In this document: piece after piece, positions 50,190 to 58,850 of the stretch
How positions within the stretch are numbered: position 1 is the first letter of the stretch
How the letters are laid out: each line of letters opens with the position of its first letter
Source: CANKJK01 sp040081715
GTDB taxonomy: Bacteria; Acidobacteriota; Vicinamibacteria; Vicinamibacterales; UBA2999
NCBI GenBank assembly: GCA_040081715.1
Contig: JBEBFY010000003.1
Location: 141,176 to 205,175 of the forward strand
DNA length: 64,000 nucleotides
Reading direction: 5' to 3'
Made by a program: the position numbers and the translations under genes
Notes under the pieces: generated by a model
What the model saw: the letters and a program-made list of their open reading frames with translations, nothing else
Databases searched by the model: none
What the model was told of the DNA's origin: nothing

Positions 50190-52450
50190 TTTCCGGAGGT
50201 GGCCGACGCGCGGTTGGGCGTGACCGTGATGTTGTCGATGAACGCGCCGAACTCCGCATCGAGGAAGAGCCCGGGGGCACCCTCGCGGTTGCCGATCTTG
50301 TCCGTCTTCTCAATCATCCAGGCTGGCGGCTCCGGCGTGCCGGTTGTCCACGCCTTGCCCAGCACCTTCACGCCGCCGCCAGGGAGGGTTTCCACCCGGA
50401 GCTTGAGGGACTGCCAGGTGTCTGGCGCCCACGCGAATGCCTGCTCCACGCGACGCTCGGTTTCCGGCTCCCACGATTCCAGCTTCAGCTTCTGCTGTGT
50501 GCCGTAGAGGATGAGCGAGTAGGTCTGGGCCGTGATGCCCACATCAGCCTGCTGGCGGCGGCGTGTGGGGGCCCGCACGTCGGCCTGCACGGTGTAGTCG
50601 GAGAGCGTGGTGGGACCGAAGAAGGCCCGCACGCGCTTGAAGAGCGTGCTGAGCGGCTTCTTCTGGAGCGCCTTGGTGCCGTCGACCGTCGTGATGGCAA
50701 ACTGACCGGACGCCATGCTGACCCACCCGGGCGGCGTGACGTTCTCGGCGAAGCCTTCGAAGGTTTCGGTCCACGGCAGCGTGCGCGACACCTTGGCGCG
50801 CGCGGTGGCGGTGAGGCCCCCGAGCGTGGCCTTGATGGTGCCGGCCTGATCCCCCTGGTCCGGAGACACGGTGACGAGCCCATTCGCCACGGTGCCCTTG
50901 AGGCCATCGAGCGTCCACGTGGCCGAGGCGTCCTCGCGCAGGAAGCGCCCCCTGGCGTCAAAGAGGCGCGCCTTCAACTGCACGGCCTGGCCGGGTTTCA
51001 TAGTCAGCTCCGTTGGGGCAATCTGAAGCCAGGTGGCCTCGCCCTCGCCCGTGATGGCCGCCTCGTCCACGGCGAATCCGGTCTGGGCTTTCGGCTGCTT
51101 GGGGCCGAAGGCGTAGAGCGCATCCACCGTCTGGACGAACACCCGCCCGCGCGAGAGAGCCGCCCCGGCGATCACCTGCTCCGGCACACCTTCGGCGCTG
51201 CAGCAACTGTTCTTGCTGATCGGGAAGGTGAACTCGCTCAGCACGTCCACGCCGTCGGCCTTGGCTCTGAGCACGTAGAACTTGCCGCTCGAGGTGCCGA
51301 TGTAGAGCTTGCCGTCGCCCATGACGAGCGGCGCCTGCTGCGCGGTGGTGCCCAGGCGCTTCTCCCACAGTTCCTTGCCCGAGGCCGTGTCGTAGGCGTA
51401 GAGGTTGGCGCCGCCGTCGAGGATGTAGAGGCGGTTGCCGTCGAGGATGGGGGAGGAGAAGCCGAACTCCACGCCCGTGTGCTTCCAACTGGTCGCCTTG
51501 ATCTCGCCCTTCTGCGAACCGTCGATGGCGCCAATCATGCCGAGCGCCGCCGAATCCAGATTCTCGTCGCTGTGGGACACAAACACCGTCTCGCCCTGCA
51601 CTGCCACGCCTGTGTTGATGGCGCGCTTCGAGGCAGGGAAGCTCCACACCTTCTCGCCCGTCTGCGGCTTGATGGCGTGGACGGCCCCGTCGCCGAGGCC
51701 CGCGACCAGCAGACGCTGCCCGCCGAGGGTGGCGATGATCGGCGGCGCGTACGCCGTGTCGTAGGGCCGTCCGCCCGGGTTGGCCACGTAGACCACGTCG
51801 CCTGTCGCCTTGTTCAGCGCGATGTAGCGGTGGGAGCGGTTGGCGTGCTCGCCCCAGTTGGAGACCGCGGCGCTGATGATCACCAGGTCGCCGTCGATCA
51901 CGGGCGACATCGTGCGGCCGCCGTGCGTGGTGAACGCAGCGAATTCCTCTCCGATCGAACGGTGCCAGAGGTGCTTGCCGTCCTTGCTCAGGGCGACGAC
52001 CATGGCGCCGCTGCCGAGCGCGTAGATGTTGCCGGTGGCCGGATCCGCCGACGGCGACGACCATGCCAGCCGATGGGGCGGCACGTCGCTCTGGAAGTTA
52101 TTGAACCGGTAGTCCCACGCGACCTTGCCCGTGTTGGCATCCAGGCACATCACCCGTTCCTGCAGGTCGGCCCCATGCCCGGCCGGATTCTGCACGCACA
52201 CGCGGTTGCCCACGACAATCGGAGTTGAGCGCCCGCCGAACGGCGCCCGCCACAGGAGCGACCCGGTGGTGAGGTCGAGCTTCTCCGGCAGGCCTACCTC
52301 ACGCGAGACGCCGTCGCGCTGCGGTCCGCGCAGCTCAGGCCAGTCGCCCAATGGAATGCGGCGGGGCCCCTGGGCGTCGAGCGCCGTGAGGCCGAGGGCG
52401 AACGCTGTAAGCGCGGTCAGAAGGCGCCGGGAAGAGTGCCGTGTCAGCAT
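50186..52450 (-). CDS. Exported PQQ-binding-like beta-propeller protein with C-terminal domains (first of pair)
   Basis: ATG 52450 follows GGAGC and opens a Sec signal (RRLLTALTAFALGLTALDAQ); longer frames are unsupported. The 754-residue protein has a propeller (to about residue 490; repeats such as DANTGKVAWD, KPQTGEKVWS, DTASGKELWE), then an Ig-like stretch (LKGTVANGLVTVSPDQGDQA) and a C-terminal lectin/LamG-like part (about 580-750). A TACAAT at 52495-52490 (minus strand) may be its -10 box. It heads the leftward run that ends near 41955. Confidence 0.87.
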   Translation of the reverse strand: MLTRHSSRRLLTALTAFALGLTALDAQGPRRIPLGDWPELRGPQRDGVSREVGLPEKLDLTTGSLLWRAPFGGRSTPIVVGNRVCVQNPAGHGADLQERVMCLDANTGKVAWDYRFNNFQSDVPPHRLAWSSPSADPATGNIYALGSGAMVVALSKDGKHLWHRSIGEEFAAFTTHGGRTMSPVIDGDLVIISAAVSNWGEHANRSHRYIALNKATGDVVYVANPGGRPYDTAYAPPIIATLGGQRLLVAGLGDGAVHAIKPQTGEKVWSFPASKRAINTGVAVQGETVFVSHSDENLDSAALGMIGAIDGSQKGEIKATSWKHTGVEFGFSSPILDGNRLYILDGGANLYAYDTASGKELWEKRLGTTAQQAPLVMGDGKLYIGTSSGKFYVLRAKADGVDVLSEFTFPISKNSCCSAEGVPEQVIAGAALSRGRVFVQTVDALYAFGPKQPKAQTGFAVDEAAITGEGEATWLQIAPTELTMKPGQAVQLKARLFDARGRFLREDASATWTLDGLKGTVANGLVTVSPDQGDQAGTIKATLGGLTATARAKVSRTLPWTETFEGFAENVTPPGWVSMASGQFAITTVDGTKALQKKPLSTLFKRVRAFFGPTTLSDYTVQADVRAPTRRRQQADVGITAQTYSLILYGTQQKLKLESWEPETERRVEQAFAWAPDTWQSLKLRVETLPGGGVKVLGKAWTTGTPEPPAWMIEKTDKIGNREGAPGLFLDAEFGAFIDNITVTPNRASATSGK

Positions 52451-52611
52451 CGAAGCTCCGGTCAGATGGCTGTCGAACGAGGGCAAGGCATTGTACCGCG
52501 CCCGTAGACAGGGGTGCGTGGGCAAGCGAACGGTGAGGGATCTCATGCGACCACATGGGACAAAGCTGAGTGCCGGCGTTTCCCGATCGCCGCGCGCTAC
52601 TGACGCGCCGC

Positions 52612-53856
52612 CTACTGTTGCCGCTCGAGGATCCAACAGATCGGGCCGACCATCTTTTCGGCCCATGAACGCGCCTGCCACGCGGGTAGCGTCACTTCGT
52701 CGCAGAGCGCCAGATCGCCGTCGAAGTCCGCGCGGAGCCGGCCAGCCACGGCCTCATCGTGGAGGGCGACATTGACCTCGTCATTGTGCTCGAACGACCG
52801 ATTGTCGATGTTTGTCGTGCCTATCAGGGCCCATCGCTCGTCGACGATCAGTGCCTTGACGTGCGTCATCGACGGCCGATACTCGAAGAGACGGACGCCG
52901 TCCTTCAGCAGCTCGCCATACAGGCGTCGGCCGGCGAGGCGTACGAGCCGTTGATCCGTGACTGTTCCGGGCACGGCCACCCGCACGGTGACTCCCCGCG
53001 CGGCGGCCCGCCGCAGCGCCCCTCGAAGTGCCTTGTCCGGCAGGAAGTACGGGGTGCTGATGTCGATGCTCCGGACGGCGCCCTCAATGAGCATCTGGAA
53101 CGCGACCCGCGATGCAGTTGCGCGGTCCGATGGCGAGCTCTTGATCAGCAGAGCCTCGGTGGTGCCGGCCGGCTGCGGCGTCGGCCAGTGACGTGAATCC
53201 GTCAGGATCTCGCCGCTGCATTCGAGCCAGTTCTCCGCGAAGAGGCCCTGCAGCGCCGCCACGATGGGGCCCTCCAGTCGCGCCATTGTGTCCCGCCAGG
53301 GTGGGGAGCCGTCGGCCTGCACGCCCCACCGGTCCGCGATGCCAGCCCCTCCGGTGAATGCCACGCAGCCGTCGACAATGAGGATCTCGCGATGGGTCCG
53401 GTTGTTGAGCCGGTGCAACAGGTGCCAGCGCACAGGCTGGTAGAAGTGGACCAGACAGCCGGCCTCTCTCAGGCGAGGCACGTAGGGGCATCCGGCGCTG
53501 CCGATGGCGTCGAGTACGATTCGGACGCTCACGCCGGTCCTGGCGCGGTCCACCAGTGCGTCGATGAACGGGGCGGCGACCCGGCCCGGCGAGATGATGT
53601 AGGCCTCGAGAGTAATTGATGCCTGCGCCCCGGCGATGGCGTCGCGCATGGCAGGGTAGAAGGCCGGGCCGTTCGTCAGGATCTCAACCCGGTTGCCACC
53701 GTGCATCGTCGAATGGCACGTGGACTGAAGCACGTGCGTGAACGCGGGACTCTCCGGGTCGAGCCGTGCCGATACGTGATAGTCGATCCTCGGCGTGAAG
53801 AGGATGACGAGCAGGAGCCAGGCGGCGAAGCCGATGCCGAGGACCGTCCAGAACAT
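52612..53856 (-). CDS. Phospholipase D-type cardiolipin synthase
   Basis: A 414-residue protein with an N-terminal membrane helix (about 3-20) and two PLD domains. The second HKD motif is intact (THVKALIVDERWALIGTTNI, His 332, Lys 334, Asp 339). The first reads THREILIVDG (His 155, Glu 157 where Lys is expected, Asp 162). It would condense phosphatidylglycerol to cardiolipin if active; the missing lysine makes catalysis uncertain. The EEP gene ends 11 bases before its start, so the four genes at 52.6-55.5 kb may share a transcript. Confidence 0.87.
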   Translation of the reverse strand: MFWTVLGIGFAAWLLLVILFTPRIDYHVSARLDPESPAFTHVLQSTCHSTMHGGNRVEILTNGPAFYPAMRDAIAGAQASITLEAYIISPGRVAAPFIDALVDRARTGVSVRIVLDAIGSAGCPYVPRLREAGCLVHFYQPVRWHLLHRLNNRTHREILIVDGCVAFTGGAGIADRWGVQADGSPPWRDTMARLEGPIVAALQGLFAENWLECSGEILTDSRHWPTPQPAGTTEALLIKSSPSDRATASRVAFQMLIEGAVRSIDISTPYFLPDKALRGALRRAAARGVTVRVAVPGTVTDQRLVRLAGRRLYGELLKDGVRLFEYRPSMTHVKALIVDERWALIGTTNIDNRSFEHNDEVNVALHDEAVAGRLRADFDGDLALCDEVTLPAWQARSWAEKMVGPICWILERQQ

Positions 53857-53867
53857 ACGCCCGAGGC

Positions 53868-54590
53868 TCAGAACTGTACGCGCACCGTGGCGACAAGGGG
53901 GAGATGGTCCGACGCCACCAGCGTGCGACGCGTGCGCGGCAGTTCCACCGACAGAACCTCCGCTACCCCCCGATAGTAGATGTGGTCGAGGTGCAGCATG
54001 GGCAGAAATCCAGGATAGGTCCTGCGGCGGCGGAGGTGCGTCGTGAGGTCAAGGCTGTCGAGTCGCTCGGTGAGCACGCGGGTGGCCGGACCCTTCGTCC
54101 ACTCGTTGAAGTCGCCGAGCATGATGAGGGGGCCCGGCCCTTCGAACTCGTCGAGGATGTTGGCCAGGCAGACCGCCTGGCGGCGGCGCTCCATGAGGCC
54201 GGTGCCGAGGTGCACGTTGAAAAAGTGCAGGATGTGGCCGGCCACCTGCACGTCCACGCGCTGGCAGCAGCGGGGCTCGCGCCGCTGGCTGGGCAAGTCG
54301 TGGCGTGCGTGGTCCAGCACGGGGTGCCGCGACAACACGACGTTGCCGTACAGGTGGCGCCTGTAGAGGCGGGTCGGCGCCATGACCCACTGCATCCCCG
54401 CGGCCTCGGCAATCTCCGCCTCGTGTCCCGGCACGCCGGATGGCGTGGGCCCCACGACTTCCTGCAGCGCGACGAGGTCGGCGTTGAGGCTCGCGACGAC
54501 GGCTCCGATCCGGGCGGGCAGGGTGCGTTGGTCGAGGCCCCGCCCGCGGTGCACGTTGTAGGTGGCGATGCGGAGGATGTGCGCTTTCAT
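53868..54590 (-). CDS. Endonuclease/exonuclease/phosphatase-family hydrolase
   Basis: A 240-residue protein with the EEP fold: LRIATYNVHRGRGLD, LVALQEVVG, FFNVHLGTGL, IMLGDFNEWTKG and the final VASDHLPLVATVRV (His of the metal site). Members cleave nucleic acids, phosphoinositides or other phosphoesters. ATG 54590 overlaps the stop of the CPXCG gene; upstream frame is an Arg/Pro-rich artefact. Next to a cardiolipin synthase a phospholipid-related substrate is possible but unproven. Confidence 0.88.
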   Translation of the reverse strand: MKAHILRIATYNVHRGRGLDQRTLPARIGAVVASLNADLVALQEVVGPTPSGVPGHEAEIAEAAGMQWVMAPTRLYRRHLYGNVVLSRHPVLDHARHDLPSQRREPRCCQRVDVQVAGHILHFFNVHLGTGLMERRRQAVCLANILDEFEGPGPLIMLGDFNEWTKGPATRVLTERLDSLDLTTHLRRRRTYPGFLPMLHLDHIYYRGVAEVLSVELPRTRRTLVASDHLPLVATVRVQF

Positions 54591-54775
54591 TACTCGGAAC
54601 CGTCCGCGCGGCTGACCTCTACGTCGCGTTCGCCGTGGCGTCGCACCATCCGGAGCCGCCACGGGTTGCAGCACACCTCGCAGTCCTGCACGAAGGTGCC
54701 GCGCACGTCAGGCTCCACGTAGATCTCCACGTCCTCGCCGCAGTAGGGGCAGGTGACGGTGACGTAGTCGTCCAT
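54590..54775 (-). CDS. CPXCG-motif cysteine-rich small protein
   Basis: This 61-residue protein has VTCPYCGEDVEIYVEP and DCEVCCNPW, matching the small CPXCG zinc-ribbon family of unknown role. The stop overlaps the EEP start. It is five bases downstream of rsmE. Confidence 0.9.
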   Translation of the reverse strand: MDDYVTVTCPYCGEDVEIYVEPDVRGTFVQDCEVCCNPWRLRMVRRHGERDVEVSRADGSE

Positions 54776-54780
54776 GCCCC

Positions 54781-55527
54781 CTATTGTGGTCCCGGCGCGG
54801 TGGCCAGCGCTGCGTGGACCAGGGCGAGGAGTGCAATGCAGGCCGTATCCGTGCGGAGGGTGCGTCCGCCCATCGACGCCGGGACAAAGCCGTGCGTGAC
54901 GAGCATCGCACGCTCGAAATCGTTCCAGCCGCCTTCAGGGCCGACTGCCAGGAGTATCCGTCCCATGGAGGCGGAGCCGATGACAGCGCCGACGTCCGGG
55001 TGAGGGCCAGGGTCGGCCAGGATCCGGTGGGCGCTGCCGGCCAGGTCGTCCAGTTCGTCTTCCACCAGGACACGGAACTGCCGGTGGACGGACACGAGGG
55101 GCACCCGCGTGTCGCGCGCCTGTTGCAGGCCCTCAATCAGGAGCGTTCGATACACGGCCGCGTCCAGGATGTGTGTGTCGAAGTAGGGACGCTCCACGCG
55201 CTCGGCGTTGGTGAGGATGATGCGTCCCACCCCGAGTGCCGCGAGTTGTGCCCAGAGCCGCTTCATGACCTTGGGGCGGGGTAGCGCCAGCAGGAGATCG
55301 ACGGCGGGGCGCGGCGGCGTGTGCGCCTCGAAGGTACACGTGAGCGTGACGGCATCGGCCGTGATGCCGACCACGGTTCCGGTGCCCGTCGGACCATCTT
55401 CGAGTCCGACCCGCACGCACTGGCCGGGCGTCACGCGGATCACGTCCAGCAGGTGACGGGCCTGGGTTCCGGTGAGGACGAGCGGCGCGCCTGGGCCAGG
55501 CGCCTCAGTGAGCAGGATAAGGTTCAT
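54781..55527 (-). CDS. rsmE: 16S rRNA (uracil-1498-N3)-methyltransferase
   Basis: RsmE methylates U1498 in 16S rRNA. LTGTQARHLLDVIRVTPGQC, LALPRPKVMKRLWAQLAALG, AVGPEGGWNDFERAMLVTHG and LGGRTLRTDTA-type SMGGRTLRTDTACIALLALV are the SPOUT-family marks. It has 248 residues. It is transcribed divergently from the toxin-antitoxin pair. Confidence 0.95.
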   Translation of the reverse strand: MNLILLTEAPGPGAPLVLTGTQARHLLDVIRVTPGQCVRVGLEDGPTGTGTVVGITADAVTLTCTFEAHTPPRPAVDLLLALPRPKVMKRLWAQLAALGVGRIILTNAERVERPYFDTHILDAAVYRTLLIEGLQQARDTRVPLVSVHRQFRVLVEDELDDLAGSAHRILADPGPHPDVGAVIGSASMGRILLAVGPEGGWNDFERAMLVTHGFVPASMGGRTLRTDTACIALLALVHAALATAPGPQ

Positions 55528-55541
55528 GGCCGGCCGGCGAG

Positions 55542-55553
55542 AATGCTAGCATT
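55542..55553. promoter_or_regulatory. Perfect 12-bp palindrome, candidate antitoxin operator
   Basis: AATGCTAGCATT reads the same on both strands and lies between rsmE and the antitoxin start (20 bases before its ATG). A partial copy (TAGCA) follows at 55556. FitA/VapB antitoxins usually bind such palindromes to autoregulate. Confidence 0.5.
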
Positions 55554-55572
55554 GATAGCACTCGAGGGTGTC

Positions 55573-55806
55573 ATGGCTCAGCTCATCGTGCGGAACCTGG
55601 ATGTGAATCTTGTCGCCAAACTCCGGAGCCGGGCGGCGCGCAATCGCCGGTCGGTGGAGGCGGAGCATCGGGAGATTCTTCGTGATGTGCTCGTCGGCTA
55701 CCAGGGCCGGAAGTCGCTGAAGGCGCGCCTGCTGGCGATGCCGGATGTGGGCACGGACGAGGACTTCCTGCGCAAGCCGGAGAAGGGCCGCCGGGTGCGG
55801 TTGTGA
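55573..55806 (+). CDS. FitA/VapB-type antitoxin
   Basis: A 77-residue protein with an N-terminal ribbon-helix-helix (MAQLIVRNLDVNLVAKLRSR then AARNRRSVEAEHREILRDVL), the FitA pattern, and a basic C-terminal tail expected to wrap the toxin. The stop overlaps the toxin GTG by four bases. ATG 55573 is chosen over earlier in-frame starts that read antisense to rsmE. Confidence 0.88.
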   Translation: MAQLIVRNLDVNLVAKLRSRAARNRRSVEAEHREILRDVLVGYQGRKSLKARLLAMPDVGTDEDFLRKPEKGRRVRL

Positions 55807-56219
55807 GCTATCTGGTCGACACCAATGTGATTTCGGAGTTACGCAAGGGGCCGCGCGCAGACCAGGGCGTGACCGACTGGCTGGCGTCGGTCAACGACTT
55901 CGAGCTGTTCCTGAGCGCCCTGACGGTCGGTGAACTGCGGCAGGGCATCGAACGGATCCGGTCGCGGGATCGGGTGAGTGCGGTCCATCTGGAACGATGG
56001 CTCCACGGAATCGTGACCTCGTTCGAAGACCGCATCCTGCCGGTGGATGCACAAGTGGCGGACGCGTGGGGACGATTGAACGCCGCGAAGCAGACACCTG
56101 TAGTGGATGGCCTGCTGGCGGCCACCGCCCAGGTTCGCGATCTCACGCTGGTGACGAGGAACATCAAGGACGTGCAGCGGACCGGCGTCCGGTGTCTCGA
56201 CCCGTTCACGGGTCACTGA
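55803..56219 (+). CDS. PIN-domain toxin (VapC/FitB family)
   Basis: This 138-residue protein starts with MSYLVDTNVISELRKGP (first catalytic Asp 6) and has SALTVGELRQGIERI (Glu), PVVDGLLAATAQV (Asp) and LVTRNIKDVQ (Asp). It is an RNA-cleaving toxin held in check by the upstream antitoxin. GTGA overlap gives translational coupling. Confidence 0.92.
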   Translation: MSYLVDTNVISELRKGPRADQGVTDWLASVNDFELFLSALTVGELRQGIERIRSRDRVSAVHLERWLHGIVTSFEDRILPVDAQVADAWGRLNAAKQTPVVDGLLAATAQVRDLTLVTRNIKDVQRTGVRCLDPFTGH

Positions 56220-56310
56220 ACCTGCGCCGCCATCTGGAGCCGGCCCTCGTAGGGATACTGGCTCTGGCATTCAGATGGTGGAGGCGCTACCCTCACGCCC
56301 GGGGGCGACG

Positions 56311-56637
56311 ATGACTCGCACAACACGAATCAGCATGGCGGCGGCGTTGGTGGGGCTTGCTCTTGTTGGGTTTCGCGGTGGCCGTGACGTCGGCGCCCAG
56401 GCGCCAGCCGCGGCGGCCCCAGCCGGCCCGCTCTCCGGGGCCTCGGTCACGCGGCTGGGCGTGGTCGTGCCGGACATCGACAAGACGGTGAAGAAGTTCG
56501 CGGAGATCTTCGGGACGGACACGCCGACCATCGGGCAGGAGTTGGTTGGGTCGATCCCTGGCCGCGGCGTCGTGCCGAACAGTGGCCCGTTCGCGTATCT
56601 GGACTGGACGGACACCCTGGGCCTAGTGATCGAGTAG
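56311..56637 (+). CDS. Exported VOC/glyoxalase-like fragment
   Basis: This 108-residue protein has a signal peptide (about residues 1-30, MAAALVGLALVGFRGGRDVGA) and one VOC half-module (ASVTRLGVVVPDIDKTVKKF to LDWTDTLGLVIE). A complete VOC domain needs two beta-alpha-beta-beta-beta units; only the first is present and the frame stops cleanly. It may be a one-module protein or the remnant of a longer gene. ATG 56311 is preferred to GTG/ATG-like starts 12 codons earlier. It precedes the cytochrome-domain gene by 25 bases. Confidence 0.6.
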   Translation: MTRTTRISMAAALVGLALVGFRGGRDVGAQAPAAAAPAGPLSGASVTRLGVVVPDIDKTVKKFAEIFGTDTPTIGQELVGSIPGRGVVPNSGPFAYLDWTDTLGLVIE

Positions 56638-56662
56638 GCCGCGCTCAGCGGGGAGACAACGC

Positions 56663-58834
56663 ATGGCGGAGGGACTGACGGCGCGTGTCACGGTTGGGCT
56701 CCTGGTGGCGGGCGGCGTGCTGGCCGCTTGGGCTGGCACGCAGGCCCGTCAGGCCGGAGTAGCAGCCGTGGCCATCGATCCGGACGACATTGGCGGCGTG
56801 GTCACGGGTGCCAGCGGGCCCGAGGCCGGCGTCTGGGTGATTGCCGAAACCACGGACCTCGCGACGAAGTTCGTGCGGACGGTGGTGACCGACGACCGCG
56901 GGCGCTTTGTGGTGCCCGACCTGCCGAAGGCCAGTTACCGTGTGTGGGTGCGTGGGTACGGACTGGTGGATTCGCCCGCCGTGCAGGCGCAGCCCGGGAA
57001 GCTCACCAACCTCACCGCCACGCCGGCACCGTCACTGAAAGCGGCGGCCGAGTACTACCCGGCGAGTTACTGGTTCTCACTCATGAGGATTCCCGCCCCG
57101 GGCGAGTTCCCGGGCACCGGCCCGGCCGGCAACGGCATCGCACCGGCGGTCAAAAGCCAGGCCGACTACGTGAACCTGACCAAGACGACCGGCTGCTATT
57201 CGTGTCATCAGATTGGTACCAAGGCCACGCGCGAGATGTCTCCGGCCCTCGGGGCGTTCCCTACGTCAGTGGCGGCCTGGGAGCACCGCCTCCAGACGGG
57301 CGTCGATGGTGCCGACATGTTCGGCCGCACGAATCGCTTTGGCCGGCCGCGGGCACTGGCGATGTTCGCGGACTGGACAGATCGCATCGCGCAGGGGGAA
57401 CTGCCTCAGGCGCCGCCCCGCCCGCAGGGGGTGGAGCGCAACGTGGTCGTGACCCAGTGGGACTGGTCCGACGGCAAGCTCTACTTCCACGATGCCGTGG
57501 CCAGTGACCGGCGCAACCCCACGACCAACGCGAACGGCCCCATCTACGGTGTCCACGAGAACAGCGCGGACCTGATGACGGTGCTCGACCCTGTCCGCCA
57601 CGCCGCCAGCCAGATGACCATCCCGGCGGCCGATCCGGGGCTGACGGCGCAACCCGTCAGTGTGCCGAAGCCGTCGATCTACTGGGGCGACGAGATCATC
57701 TGGAACACGAAGGTTATCGCCCACAGCAACGTGATGGATCAGAAGGGCCGGCTCTGGAACACGGCTCGCATCAGACGCCCCGACAACAATCCTGCGTTCT
57801 GCCGCGAGGGATCGACACATCCGTCGGCGAAGCTGTTTCCGCTGAAGACCAGCGGACGACAGTATTCCGTCTACGACCCGGCAACGAAGAAGTGGACGCT
57901 CGTGGATACGTGCTTTTCCACGTTCCACCTGAACTTTGCGCACGACACGGACAACACCATCTGGGCGGGGTCGGGCGGCACGATCGGGTGGGTCAACACG
58001 CGCGTGCTCGATGCCACGGGCGACCAGCAGCAGGCGCAAGGCTGGGCGCCGCTCATTCTCGACACCAACGGCAATGGGAAACAGGACGCCTGGGTCGAGC
58101 CGAACCTGCCGGTGGATCCTGCGAAGGACACGCGGATTGACGTCAGCTTCTACGCCACGTCCGTGAGTCCCGCAGACGGCTCCATCTGGGGGAATGCGAA
58201 TGCGTTCCCCGGGGCCATCGTCCGCGTGGCGGTGGGGGCGCGGCCGCCGGAGACCGCGCTGGCGGAGATCTACGACGTGCCCTGGAATCGTCCCGAGGTG
58301 CCCGGGGCGGGTCACACGCCGCGCGGGCTCGACGTGGACGCCAACGGCGTGGTGTGGATGGTGATGGGCAGTGGTCACCTCGCGAGCTTTGACCGGCGGA
58401 AGTGCAGGGGGCCTCTGAACGGTCCCACGGCGACGGGACGGCAGTGCCCGGAGGGTTGGACGTTCACGCTCGTGCCGGGGCCCAACTTCAAAGGCGCCCC
58501 GGAAGCCACCCGAGCTGACGCCAACTATTACGACTGGATTGATCTGCACGACACGCTCGGCCTTGGCAGGAATGTGCCGGTGGCCACTGGCAACGGGTCC
58601 GATTCGCTGCTGGCGTTTGTCAACGGTCAGTTCGCCGTGCTGCGGGTGCCGTATCCGATGGGCTTCTTTGCCAAGCAGCTCGACGGGCGCATCGACAACC
58701 CGAAGACGGGCTGGAAGGGCCGCGGCCTCTGGACCACGCACGGCAACCGTGTGCCGTGGCACCTGGAAGGCGGCAAGGGCACGAAGCCGAAGGTCCTGAA
58801 GTTCCAGGTGCGGCCTAACCCACTGGCGAAGTGA
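56663..58834 (+). CDS. Exported carboxypeptidase-regulatory-domain/c-type cytochrome protein
   Basis: This 723-residue protein has a signal peptide (LLVAGGVLAAWAGTQA), then a CarboxypepD_reg-like Ig domain (about 40-125, DRGRFVVPDLPKASYRVWV), a haem c motif CYSCH (178-182), and a long C-terminal region with beta-propeller-like strands (SIYWGDEIIWNTKVIAHSNV; HTPRGLDVDANGVVWMVMG). It would be periplasmic and probably transfers electrons. A function in oxidising carbohydrates or alcohols is possible. It converges on the Tat-type propeller gene across a hairpin. Confidence 0.85.
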   Translation: MAEGLTARVTVGLLVAGGVLAAWAGTQARQAGVAAVAIDPDDIGGVVTGASGPEAGVWVIAETTDLATKFVRTVVTDDRGRFVVPDLPKASYRVWVRGYGLVDSPAVQAQPGKLTNLTATPAPSLKAAAEYYPASYWFSLMRIPAPGEFPGTGPAGNGIAPAVKSQADYVNLTKTTGCYSCHQIGTKATREMSPALGAFPTSVAAWEHRLQTGVDGADMFGRTNRFGRPRALAMFADWTDRIAQGELPQAPPRPQGVERNVVVTQWDWSDGKLYFHDAVASDRRNPTTNANGPIYGVHENSADLMTVLDPVRHAASQMTIPAADPGLTAQPVSVPKPSIYWGDEIIWNTKVIAHSNVMDQKGRLWNTARIRRPDNNPAFCREGSTHPSAKLFPLKTSGRQYSVYDPATKKWTLVDTCFSTFHLNFAHDTDNTIWAGSGGTIGWVNTRVLDATGDQQQAQGWAPLILDTNGNGKQDAWVEPNLPVDPAKDTRIDVSFYATSVSPADGSIWGNANAFPGAIVRVAVGARPPETALAEIYDVPWNRPEVPGAGHTPRGLDVDANGVVWMVMGSGHLASFDRRKCRGPLNGPTATGRQCPEGWTFTLVPGPNFKGAPEATRADANYYDWIDLHDTLGLGRNVPVATGNGSDSLLAFVNGQFAVLRVPYPMGFFAKQLDGRIDNPKTGWKGRGLWTTHGNRVPWHLEGGKGTKPKVLKFQVRPNPLAK

Positions 58835-58850
58835 GGTGGGTCGGGGAGCG

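Noticed and set aside
48723..52450. A PQQ biosynthesis or methanol/alcohol dehydrogenase operon
   Set aside because: No pqq genes or haem-domain dehydrogenase is present in this operon; the propellers match only the general PQQ-like repeat class.
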